This document shows positions 23,625 through 31,914 of a stretch of 64,000 nucleotides of DNA, one piece after another. The stretch comes from an uncultured Kiritimatiellota bacterium. GTDB lineage: Bacteria > Verrucomicrobiota > Kiritimatiellia > RFP12 > DVOR01. Location of the stretch: positions 62,001 to 126,000 of the forward strand of contig CALXSF010000002.1 in the NCBI GenBank assembly GCA_944391055.1, given 5' to 3'. Every line of letters starts with the position of its first letter. The stretch's first letter is position 1. The notes under the pieces are model-generated. The model was not told where the DNA came from. It did no database searches and worked only from the letters and a program-made list of their open reading frames with translations. Both the position numbers and the translations under genes were made by a program.

Positions 23625-25450
23625 GCAGACAGCTTTGGGTTTTCGCGTTGGCGTTGTGCGCGGCGGGGATGGCCGCGGCGGAGCGTTTCCCGAAGCCGGG
23701 CTACAAGGAGGAGCCGGATCTGTGCGCCTCGCCCTACGCGCAGCCGGGTGGGACGTTGGTCTACGCGGGCAGCAACCCGCCCAAGAGCTTCAACGGCTAC
23801 ATCGACAACAACACCTTCACGATGATGGTCTTCGCCATCCTTTACCCGCCCATGCTGAACATCGACCCGCGCACGGGGGATTATGGGCCGGGGTTGGCGG
23901 ATTGGTGGGAGATCAGCGACGACAAGCTGCTCTACACCTTCCACATCGACGAGCGCGCCGTGTGGAGCGACGGCTCGCCCGTGACGGCGCATGACGTGAA
24001 GGCGACCTTCGACGCCGTGGTCGCGCCCAAGAGCCTCACCGGCCAGTACAAGGTGCTCTTCTCGGACGTGGGGGAGCCTAGGGTGATCGACGACAAGACC
24101 ATCGCCTTCCCGTGCAAGCAGGTGCATTGGCGGAACTTCGGGAACATCGGCGGGAGCCTCTACGTCATGCCCAAGAAGCTGATCGACCGGGCGCGGGAGC
24201 GGTGCGTCGCCGAGGGGCGCGACCCGGGGCTGTGCTTCAACGAGATCAACTTCGACATGCCCATCGTCGGCGGGCCTTACCGTATCACCGACCACAAGGA
24301 GGGGTTGAGCATGACCCTCACGCGCCGGCCGGATTGGTGGGGCTTCAAGAGCGCGATGGGGAAGGGCGTCTACAACTTCGACCGCATCCGCATCCGTTTC
24401 TTCATGGATCAGAACAATGCCTATGAGGCCTTCAAGAAGGGCGAGGTGGACGTCTATGCCGTCTATTCCGCGCGCGTCTGGAACGCCGAGTGCGTGGGGG
24501 AGCGTTTCGAGAAGAACTGGGTGGTCAAGCAGAACGTGCACAACCACGCGCCCATCGGGTTCCAGGGGCTGGCCATCAACATGCGCCGCAAGCCGTATGA
24601 CGACATCCGCGTGCGCAAGGCGCTGGCGCATCTCTTCGACCGCCGGCGCATGGTGCGTTCGCTGATGTACAACTCGTACTTCATGCTCCGCTCCTACTGC
24701 ACCGACCTTTACGACGCCGACCACCCCAGCACCACGCCGCTCTTTGAGTATGACCCGGACGCGGCGCTGCGCCTGCTCAACGAGGCCGGCTTCGCCATCA
24801 ACCCGGCGACGGGCAGGATGGAGCGCAACGGCCAGCCGTTCGTGGTGCGGCTGCTCTCGCGCTCGCCCAGCGACAGCGTCTTCCTGGCGCTTTTCAAGGA
24901 GTCGCTCGACCGCCTGGGCATCGGGCTGGAGATCTCGCAGAAGGACTTCGCCACGTGGATGCGCGAGGTGGGCAAGTACAACTTCGACGTCACGATGTCC
25001 GCCTTTTCCGCCGGGCTTTTCCGCGACCCCGAGGCCATGTGGGGCAGCACGTACGCCAACACGCCCAATGGCATCAACCTGCCCGGCTTCAGGGACGAGC
25101 GCGTGGACGCCCTCATCGAGCAACAGAAGACGGAGTTCTCGCTCGCCAAGCGCAACGACATCATGCGCCAGATCGACGCCATCGCCACGGCCGCCGTCCC
25201 CAACATCCTCACCTGGGGCACCGATTCCACCCGTCTGCTTTATTGGAACAAGTTCGGCACGCCCGACAGCGTCCTGGGCCGCTACGGCGATGAGCTGAGC
25301 GTCCCCGTCTATTGGTGGTACGACCCCGACTCCGCCCGCGAGCTGGAGGAGGCCATGGAGGCCGGCACGCCGCTCCCCGGCCGCACCCGCGAGGTTTACT
25401 ACGACGAAGTCATGCCGCCGCCCGCCGAACCTGCCGCCACCACCCCTTGA
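23621..25450 (+). CDS. Oligopeptide-type ABC transporter solute-binding protein (family 5, YejA-like)
   Basis: The 609-residue product has a signal peptide (MSRQLWVFALALCAAGMAAA) and a family 5 periplasmic-binding domain. Typical segments are GGTLVYAGSNPPKSFNGY, the VWSDGSPVTAHDVKATFDAV region, and FQGLAINMRRKPYDDIRVRK (20 residues). It would capture oligopeptides or similar ligands in the periplasm. The length and the NTFTMMVFAILYPPM segment resemble the YejA branch, matching the YejB/YejE-like permeases at 49.6-51.8 kb. It overlaps tadA by 4 nt (ATGA) and has AAAGGAG upstream, so its start is well supported. Confidence 0.88.
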   Translation: MSRQLWVFALALCAAGMAAAERFPKPGYKEEPDLCASPYAQPGGTLVYAGSNPPKSFNGYIDNNTFTMMVFAILYPPMLNIDPRTGDYGPGLADWWEISDDKLLYTFHIDERAVWSDGSPVTAHDVKATFDAVVAPKSLTGQYKVLFSDVGEPRVIDDKTIAFPCKQVHWRNFGNIGGSLYVMPKKLIDRARERCVAEGRDPGLCFNEINFDMPIVGGPYRITDHKEGLSMTLTRRPDWWGFKSAMGKGVYNFDRIRIRFFMDQNNAYEAFKKGEVDVYAVYSARVWNAECVGERFEKNWVVKQNVHNHAPIGFQGLAINMRRKPYDDIRVRKALAHLFDRRRMVRSLMYNSYFMLRSYCTDLYDADHPSTTPLFEYDPDAALRLLNEAGFAINPATGRMERNGQPFVVRLLSRSPSDSVFLALFKESLDRLGIGLEISQKDFATWMREVGKYNFDVTMSAFSAGLFRDPEAMWGSTYANTPNGINLPGFRDERVDALIEQQKTEFSLAKRNDIMRQIDAIATAAVPNILTWGTDSTRLLYWNKFGTPDSVLGRYGDELSVPVYWWYDPDSARELEEAMEAGTPLPGRTREVYYDEVMPPPAEPAATTP

Positions 25451-25458
25451 GCCCCGCC

Positions 25459-27609
25459 ATGCCAGAAGACCCCACCGACCCGCAGGACGGCCTCTTCGCC
25501 GACTTGGACGCTTTCGCCGCGGAGCCCGCGGCCGACGACACGCCCCCGCCCCCGCCCGCGCCCTCCCCGGCCCCGGACGAGGCGCCGGAGATCCGCGCCC
25601 GTGGGCCGTTCGGGCGCCTGATGGACGCGAACTTCCTGCAGTTCGCCGCCTATTCCATCTGCGACCGCGCGCTCCCCACCGTCGAGGACGGCCTCAAGCC
25701 GGTCCAGCGCCGGATCCTCCACGCCATGTGGGAGAAGGACGACGGGCGCTTCTCCAAGGTCGCCGGCGTCGTCGGCAACACGATGCACTACCACCCCCAC
25801 GGCGACGCCGCCATCAAGGACGCCATCGTCACCCTCGCCAACAAGCGCTATCTCATCCAGGGGCAGGGGAACTTCGGCAACATCCTCACCGGCGACGAGG
25901 CCGCCGCGGGCCGTTACATCGAGTGTCGGCTCACCAAGTTGGCCCGCGAGCAGCTCTTCTCCCCCAAGGTCACCGACTACGTGCCCAGCTACGACGGCCG
26001 CAACAAGGAGCCCGTCCTCCTCCCCGCGAAGATCCCGCTTTGCCTCATGCTCGGCATCGACGGCATCGCCGTCGGCCTCTCCACGTCCGTCCTGCCGCAC
26101 AACTTCATCGAGTTGCTGGAGGCCGAGGTCGCCATCCTCCAAGGCAAGCCTTGCCCCACGCTGGTGCCCGACTTCATCACCGGCGGCGAGATGGACGCCT
26201 CCGACTACGACGAGGGGCGCGGCAGCGTCCGCGTCCGCGCGCGCATCGAGGAACGCAAGGGTGAGAAGAACAAGCTCTTCGTCACCTCCGTCCCCTACGG
26301 CGTCACGACGGGCCGCCTGGCCGAATCCATCGAGAAAGCCATCAAGACCAAGCGCCTGCCCATCCGCCACATCGACGATTTCACGGCCGAGAGCGTGGAA
26401 ATCGAGCTTTCGCTTTCCCCGGGCTCCGACGCCGAGAAGGTTCGCAAGGCGCTTTACGCCTTCACCGACTGCGAGCGGCGCATCCCCAGCCGAATCGTCG
26501 TCCTTTGCCAAAACCGCCCCTGCGAGATGGGCGTCCCCGAGGTGCTCGGCCATCACGCCGAGTTGCTCAAGGACATCTTCCGCCGCGAGTTCGAGGTGCG
26601 CCTCCGCGAGATCGACGCGCTCATCCTCCGCAAGACCCTCGAGGCCCTCTTCATCGAGAAACGCATCTACAAGCGCATCGAGGGCGTCAAGACCGCCGAG
26701 GCCGTCGCCGCCGAGGTGCGCAAGGGCTTCGAGCCCTACGCCGCGCTTCTCGAGCATCCCCTCACCGACGAGGAGATCGACCTGCTGCTCAAGATCCCCA
26801 TCCGCCGCATCTCCCTCTACGACATCAACCGCCACAACGAGGAGCTCAACGCCCTCCGCGCCGAATACGCCCAGATCATCGACAACCTCGCCCACCTTGC
26901 CCGCTACGCCGTCGGCTATCTCAAGGCCCTCATCAAGGAATATGCCGCCCAGTATCCGCGCCTCACCAAGGTCACGGACGGCTTCCAGGAGATCGACGAA
27001 CGCGCCCTGACCTCCTCCGAGCTGACCATCCGCCTCTCCGAGGATGGCTATGTCGGCCACGACGTCCGCCAGGGGCAGACCCTGTTCCCCTGCTCCAGCC
27101 TTGACAAACTCTACGTGCTGTGGAGCGACGGCCGCTACCGTTTCATGCCGCCCCCGGACAAACTCCTCGTCGACGCCGCCTACGCCCCCGGGCAGTCGTG
27201 GCTCGACGCCCTCCGCCCCCGCGCCCCGATCCGTTATTTCGACGCCGGCGTCTACAACCGCGACGACGTCTTCACCTGCGTCTATTACGAGCCCGTCTAC
27301 GGCTTCACCTACTTCAAGCGCTTCACCTGGGGCGGCATGATCATGAACAAGGACTACGCCCTCATCCCCGAGGGCGCCACCATCCTCCTCTTCTGCAAGG
27401 GCACGCCCGAGGCCATCTACGTTAAATACAAATATCTCAAGGGGCAGCGCATCACCCAGCAGGTCTTCGACCCCTCCGAGGCGCGCGTCGCCTCCGCCTC
27501 CTCCAAGGGCCTCCAGATGACCCCCAAGCAGATCGAGCGCATCGCCACCCAAAAGGCCGCCTGGTGGGTCGAGGCCGAGGGCGCCACCAAGGGCGCGCTC
27601 TTCCCCTGA
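25459..27609 (+). CDS. parC: DNA topoisomerase IV subunit A (type IIA topoisomerase, GyrA/ParC family)
   Basis: The 716-residue product starts with an acidic Pro-rich stretch of about 45 residues, then the breakage-reunion domain. YSICDRALPTVEDGLKPVQRR and GNTMHYHPHGDAAIKDAIV (cited in part) contain the quinolone-region and helix-turn-helix residues, and the catalytic Tyr153 is in AAGRYIECR. The C-terminal region after about residue 500 is shorter than GyrA's beta-pinwheel and lacks a recognisable GyrA box, favouring ParC. No ParE/GyrB is in the window. It follows the binding-protein gene after 8 nt and converges on the DNA glycosylase gene. Confidence 0.88.
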   Translation: MPEDPTDPQDGLFADLDAFAAEPAADDTPPPPPAPSPAPDEAPEIRARGPFGRLMDANFLQFAAYSICDRALPTVEDGLKPVQRRILHAMWEKDDGRFSKVAGVVGNTMHYHPHGDAAIKDAIVTLANKRYLIQGQGNFGNILTGDEAAAGRYIECRLTKLAREQLFSPKVTDYVPSYDGRNKEPVLLPAKIPLCLMLGIDGIAVGLSTSVLPHNFIELLEAEVAILQGKPCPTLVPDFITGGEMDASDYDEGRGSVRVRARIEERKGEKNKLFVTSVPYGVTTGRLAESIEKAIKTKRLPIRHIDDFTAESVEIELSLSPGSDAEKVRKALYAFTDCERRIPSRIVVLCQNRPCEMGVPEVLGHHAELLKDIFRREFEVRLREIDALILRKTLEALFIEKRIYKRIEGVKTAEAVAAEVRKGFEPYAALLEHPLTDEEIDLLLKIPIRRISLYDINRHNEELNALRAEYAQIIDNLAHLARYAVGYLKALIKEYAAQYPRLTKVTDGFQEIDERALTSSELTIRLSEDGYVGHDVRQGQTLFPCSSLDKLYVLWSDGRYRFMPPPDKLLVDAAYAPGQSWLDALRPRAPIRYFDAGVYNRDDVFTCVYYEPVYGFTYFKRFTWGGMIMNKDYALIPEGATILLFCKGTPEAIYVKYKYLKGQRITQQVFDPSEARVASASSKGLQMTPKQIERIATQKAAWWVEAEGATKGALFP

Positions 27610-27618
27610 CCGGCCGCC

Positions 27619-28227
27619 TCACCACAGAAACCGCCACGGGAAGGCGCGGGCCTCCTCGGCGTAGTCGATGCCGATGCGCGGGGTGGCGCGGATGCCGCGC
27701 GGCCGCCGCGGCCCGAGGCCGAGCTCGGGGGCCTCGGCGGCGATGAGGAGGTCGGGGCCCGCGACCAGGGAGGCCCGGTCAAAGGCGCGGTCGACGGCGA
27801 AGGCCTGGCAAAGGCGGCCCGGCCCGTCAAGGAGTGCCCGTTGTTGGGCGGGGGTGAGCGCCCCCCACGGGCGGCCATGGCGGCGGAGGGCCATCGCGTC
27901 GCGCCCAACAAGGGGGCGGGCGGCGCGGATGAGGACGGCGGAGGGCTCCCCCTCAGGCTCGGTGACGGCGTTGAGGCAGTGGTGCATGCCGTAGACGAAA
28001 TAGACATAGGCGGTGCCGGGGGCCGCGAAAAGCGTCTCGGTCCGGGGCGTCCGGCGATAGCCATAGGCATGGCAGGCCTTGTCGCAGCGCCCGACGTAGG
28101 CCTCCGTCTCGCAGATGGCGGCGGCGAGCCACGCGCCATCCAGGCGCCGAAGCAGATACTTCCCGAGGAGCGCGCGGGCGACACGCACCGTGTCCCTGGC
28201 ATAGAAGGCTGCGGGCAGGCTTTCCAT
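27619..28227 (-). CDS. mpg: 3-methyladenine (alkyladenine) DNA glycosylase, AAG/MPG family
   Basis: The 202-residue product matches the AAG fold. ALLGKYLLRR starts it, ICETEAYVGRCDKACHAY carries the catalytic Glu, and AYVYFVYGMHHCLNAVT the intercalating Tyr region. It excises alkylated or deaminated purines. Length agrees with bacterial members (about 200). The ATG is preceded at 6 nt by an extended -10, so its mRNA should be leaderless. It converges with parC, leaving only 9 nt between the two stops. Confidence 0.93.
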   Translation of the reverse strand: MESLPAAFYARDTVRVARALLGKYLLRRLDGAWLAAAICETEAYVGRCDKACHAYGYRRTPRTETLFAAPGTAYVYFVYGMHHCLNAVTEPEGEPSAVLIRAARPLVGRDAMALRRHGRPWGALTPAQQRALLDGPGRLCQAFAVDRAFDRASLVAGPDLLIAAEAPELGLGPRRPRGIRATPRIGIDYAEEARAFPWRFLW

Positions 28228-28233
28228 GCCGAT

Positions 28234-28242
28234 AGTCTAGCA
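28234..28242 (-). promoter_or_regulatory. Extended -10 promoter of the DNA glycosylase gene, predicted leaderless
   Basis: On the minus strand TGC TAGACT ends 6 nt before the ATG at 28227 (spacer ATCGGC). Confidence 0.65.
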
Positions 28243-28259
28243 CAGCGCGGCGCGCCCGT

Positions 28260-31200
28260 TCAGTCCTCCATCAGGACGCGGAAGCCGACGTCATGGACGG
28301 GCTGCCATTCGCGGTAGGCGCGCCGGAAGGAGGCGGTGGCGAGGGCGGGGCGGTCGTTCCAGGAGCCGCCGCGGACGATGCGGCGGGCCTCGGAGGGCGC
28401 GGGGTCGTTGCGTCCGTCGTCGGCGCGGTAAGGGTAGGGCCGTTCCTGCGAGAGCGTCCATTCCGACACGTTGCCGTGGAGGTCGCGGAGGCCCCACGGG
28501 TTGGGCTTCCACTTGCCGGAGGGCTCGGAGAGGAAGCCGCCGTCGTCCACCGAGGCGACGCGGGGGACCCACTGGTCGGCGCGGCTCTTGACGTTCCGGT
28601 AGGCGGCCTTGCGCCAATCCTGGACGTAGGGGTTCCCCGAGAAATAATGGAGCGAGAAGTCGGCGAGGTTGGCGTAGGGGGCGAAGTCCGCCTCCGTGCC
28701 GCCCCACCAGAAGGGCGTGTCGTGCCCGGCGCGCGCGGCGTATTCCCATTCCGCCTCGGTGGGCAGGCGGCAGACGCGGCCGGTCTTCTCGGAGAGCCAG
28801 GCGCAGAACGCCTGGGCCTCGCGCCACGTGACGCGCACGGCGGGCTGGTCGTCCCCGTCCACGTCATAGCCCGTGACGCCGAACTGATAGCCGTGCCGAT
28901 CCTCCACGAAGCTGTCGTGCCCCTTCAGGAAGGCGCGCAGGGCCGCGTTCGTGACCTCCGCCTCCATGAGCCAGAAGCCGCGGACGCGCTGGGCGGCGCG
29001 GGGGCGCTCGTCGGGGAAGCCCGCGGCCGAGCCCATCAGGAAGTCGCCGCCGGGGACGTGCCGGAAGGTGAGGGTGACGCCGTCGCCGAGGTCGAGGACG
29101 CGGGGCGCCTCCTGCCGTTTCGAGGCCGGGTCGAAGGGCCACCCCTCGGGCGCGGGCTCGTCCGCCCCCGGCTCGGGTTCGGGCCCCGGGGGGACGAAGG
29201 CGACCTTGGGGGCGGGCGGCAGCGGGTCTTCCTCATGGTTCTCCGCCACGCCGAGGTAACGCACGCGGCGCTCGGCGCGGACGGCCTCGAGGGTACGCGC
29301 GGGCTCGCCGGCCAGGTCGCTCCAGCGGCCATGGTAGGGCGCGTTGAGGTCGATCCACGTGATGAGCCGGTCCCAGTCCTCCGCGTCGAGGCGCACGCCA
29401 TGGTGCCCCTTGCGCAGGCGGAGGATCAGCTCCGAGGCGTCGGCGTGCCACTCCATCGGCGGCTGGAGGCGGATGTCGCTCTCGATGCCGGGATGGCGGA
29501 CGTAGCGGTGGAGGGCGACGTAGGACTCGCTGAACTTGCCCAGCAGCCCGCCCCAGTGGTGGCCGGACATGGCGGTGTCCCACGTGTTGCGCGGCACCAT
29601 GCGGCCGCCGCGCAGGTCGGGCTGGGCCTTCGCGCCGTCGTGGCAGCCGACGCACCGGCGGTCGAGGACGGGCTGCACCTCGCGCTCGAAGGTGTAATTG
29701 CGGGCGGGGCCGCGCCAGGGCGTGATGGCCTCGGGGCTGCCGCGCACCACGGGCGCGGGCGCCGCGGCGGCGGCGATCGGCTCGTGGCAGCCGACGCACG
29801 AGAGCGTCTCGCCGGGGCGGGCCAGGAGCCAGCTGCGCATCACCTGCAGCGCCTTGCCCTCGGCGTCGAGGGGCTGGAGGGCGATGGGGGTGTTGGCGGG
29901 GATGGCGAAGAAGGCCGAGCCGTCCTCGCGCACGGGCACGGTGCCGAGGATGCGGCGCATGTCCCAGGGGCCGTCGACGCCGATGGAGCCATAGAGCCCG
30001 CCAAGCCCGCGGAAGCCGTAGGTGTAGGTATAGACGCGCAGGGCCTTGACGGCGCCGCGCGGGATGCCCTTGAGCCCGGGGCCTTGGTAGATGTCGGCCA
30101 CGTAGAGGGTGGCCGGCTGGCCGGGGCGGACACGGTCGGGGATGACGGGCGGCTTGGGCTCGCGGCGCAGGGGGATGGGCTCGAAGAGGTAGGCGTCGGG
30201 CTCGCGGCGCAGGGCGATGGCGTTGTCGAAGCGGTCGATGAGGACGATCTCCCACGGCGCGCCGGGGGCGGGCTGGCGGGCCATGAGGAAGTTGTCGTCG
30301 TCCAAAGGGTAGGGATGGAGGCACTTGGGCCAGCTGGCGTTGACGAGCTGGTCGCGCACGATGGGCTCGACGCGCCTGCCGAAGCCCGGGAGGCGCTGGA
30401 CGGCCCCCTGCGCCTCCTCCCGCCCGAGGGTGGCGTCGAAGAGGACGCACTCGCCCACGCGCGCGACGCCGTGGTGCCCCGTGGCGATGCCGACGAACCT
30501 GGCGTTGCTGCCGGGGAGGGTGCGGGCGTAGAAGAGCGAGTTGGGCCAGAAGGAGTTGGAGCCGTAGAAGGCGCGCTGGTTGGTGCCGTCGGGGTTGCAG
30601 GCGAAGAGCATCCGGGAGTTGGAGTGGGGGATGTCGGCGTATTCCCAGCGCAGGTACAGGAGGCGGCCGTCGGCCATCACCATCGGGCACCAGGCGTGCT
30701 CCTGGTCGCTGGTCAGGGCCTCCAGCCCCGAGCCGTCGGCGTTCACGCGGTAGAGGTTGGCCACGGGGGTGTCGCCGTTGACGCAGGGGACGGCGTAGTT
30801 GAGGGCGGTGCAGGTGAGGGCGATGCGGCCGTCGGGGAGGTAACAGGCGTCGTAATGGTTGATGTCGGGGGCGTTGTCGCGGGTGACCTGGCGGGCCTTG
30901 CCGGTCTTCAGGTCGAGCTCGAAGACGTGCCAGGCGCCGTTGGCCGCGCCGATGGAGGAGAAGAGCGCGCGGTCGGCGTCCCAATGCAGATCCACGTCGC
31001 CGATGAAGGCCTTCCCCTCGGGGCGGAAGAGCTCCTTGGGGGCGGCCTCGGGGTCGCGCACGCTCAGGCTGAAGAGGGCGTTGTCGTAGCCGCGCTTGGG
31101 GGCCTTGGAGTTGCTCTGCCAGTTGGCGACGAGCCCGGAGTGCCCCCGGCGGCGGATGAAGAGCAGCTCGTCGAAGTCCACCGCCGGGTTGTCGTCCACC

Positions 31201-31886
31201 ATGATCGCGCGGTAGAGGGCCAGGGCCTCGCGCACGTGCGCCTCCTGCTCCTGCGTCAGGCCGGCGGGCGTCAGGCCGGCCGCGGGCAGGCGCTCGGCGA
31301 GGGCCGCGAGGCGCAGGCACGCCTCACGCGCGCGCGTCTCGGCCAGGCGGCGGAGCGCGGCGGGGTCGATGGCGGCGTAGTCGGCCAAAAGCGCTTGGGC
31401 GGGCCGGGGGTCGCGCGTGGAGGCGCGGAAGACGACGCTCCCCTTCGTGCCGGCGTTGGCGTCGACGCCCACCTTGGCCTCGAAGCGCGCCGCGCCCTCC
31501 GGCAGCGCGTAGAGCAGGAAGGCCGGCGCGTGCGACCAGAGGCCGTCGGCGAAGGTCTCCTTGCCAACGGCCAGGGGTTTGCCGACGTGGTTCTTGCCGT
31601 TCCGCAGGAGCGAGCCCCAGCCGACCTGCGCCGTCTCCGGCTCGAGCGAGGCCAACGGCACGCGCGTGCCGTCCTTCAGGATGACGCGCGCCTCCCCCCA
31701 GATGGCCTGGTCGTGGTCGTAGGTGTCGCCGCCGACCTCCACCGTCAGCGCCAACGTGCGCGAGCCGGCCAGGTCGAGGGCGAGGGCGGCGGGCGCTTGG
31801 CCGCCCGTCAGCCGCGGGGAGACGGCCTCGGCCGCCGCCGCGCAGAGCGGCGCCGCCGCCAGAAGGGTGAGAAGCAGGCGTTTCAT
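28260..31886 (-). CDS. Exported multidomain protein: NPCBM, WD40-like propeller, c-type heme motifs and SUMF1-like domain
   Basis: The 1208-residue product has a signal peptide (MKRLLLTLLAAAPLCAAAAE). Residues about 20-160 resemble an NPCBM/NEW2 carbohydrate-binding module (GGDTYDHDQAIWGEARVILK). A long propeller-like middle resembles the hydrazine-synthase alpha-subunit domain of PVC proteins. Two CVGCH motifs, starting at Cys697 and Cys745, are c-type heme attachment sites. The C-terminal part from about 925 is a SUMF1/FGE-type domain (GGDFLMGSAAGFPDE, CRLPTEAEWEYAARAG, GGSWNDRP). The SUMF1 domain lacks the two copper-binding Cys expected after GGSW, so it is probably not a formylglycine-generating enzyme. 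Function is unknown; periplasmic redox or glycan binding is plausible. Confidence 0.8.
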   Translation of the reverse strand: MKRLLLTLLAAAPLCAAAAEAVSPRLTGGQAPAALALDLAGSRTLALTVEVGGDTYDHDQAIWGEARVILKDGTRVPLASLEPETAQVGWGSLLRNGKNHVGKPLAVGKETFADGLWSHAPAFLLYALPEGAARFEAKVGVDANAGTKGSVVFRASTRDPRPAQALLADYAAIDPAALRRLAETRAREACLRLAALAERLPAAGLTPAGLTQEQEAHVREALALYRAIMVDDNPAVDFDELLFIRRRGHSGLVANWQSNSKAPKRGYDNALFSLSVRDPEAAPKELFRPEGKAFIGDVDLHWDADRALFSSIGAANGAWHVFELDLKTGKARQVTRDNAPDINHYDACYLPDGRIALTCTALNYAVPCVNGDTPVANLYRVNADGSGLEALTSDQEHAWCPMVMADGRLLYLRWEYADIPHSNSRMLFACNPDGTNQRAFYGSNSFWPNSLFYARTLPGSNARFVGIATGHHGVARVGECVLFDATLGREEAQGAVQRLPGFGRRVEPIVRDQLVNASWPKCLHPYPLDDDNFLMARQPAPGAPWEIVLIDRFDNAIALRREPDAYLFEPIPLRREPKPPVIPDRVRPGQPATLYVADIYQGPGLKGIPRGAVKALRVYTYTYGFRGLGGLYGSIGVDGPWDMRRILGTVPVREDGSAFFAIPANTPIALQPLDAEGKALQVMRSWLLARPGETLSCVGCHEPIAAAAAPAPVVRGSPEAITPWRGPARNYTFEREVQPVLDRRCVGCHDGAKAQPDLRGGRMVPRNTWDTAMSGHHWGGLLGKFSESYVALHRYVRHPGIESDIRLQPPMEWHADASELILRLRKGHHGVRLDAEDWDRLITWIDLNAPYHGRWSDLAGEPARTLEAVRAERRVRYLGVAENHEEDPLPPAPKVAFVPPGPEPEPGADEPAPEGWPFDPASKRQEAPRVLDLGDGVTLTFRHVPGGDFLMGSAAGFPDERPRAAQRVRGFWLMEAEVTNAALRAFLKGHDSFVEDRHGYQFGVTGYDVDGDDQPAVRVTWREAQAFCAWLSEKTGRVCRLPTEAEWEYAARAGHDTPFWWGGTEADFAPYANLADFSLHYFSGNPYVQDWRKAAYRNVKSRADQWVPRVASVDDGGFLSEPSGKWKPNPWGLRDLHGNVSEWTLSQERPYPYRADDGRNDPAPSEARRIVRGGSWNDRPALATASFRRAYREWQPVHDVGFRVLMED

Positions 31887-31914
31887 GGTGGGCTCCTTTC
31901 CCCCCGCGCGCGCC

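Noticed and set aside
28260..29110. SUMF1 domain as the formylglycine-generating enzyme that activates the S1 sulfatase
   Set aside because: The reactive Cys residues after the GGSW motif are absent, so this domain is unlikely to mature the sulfatase.
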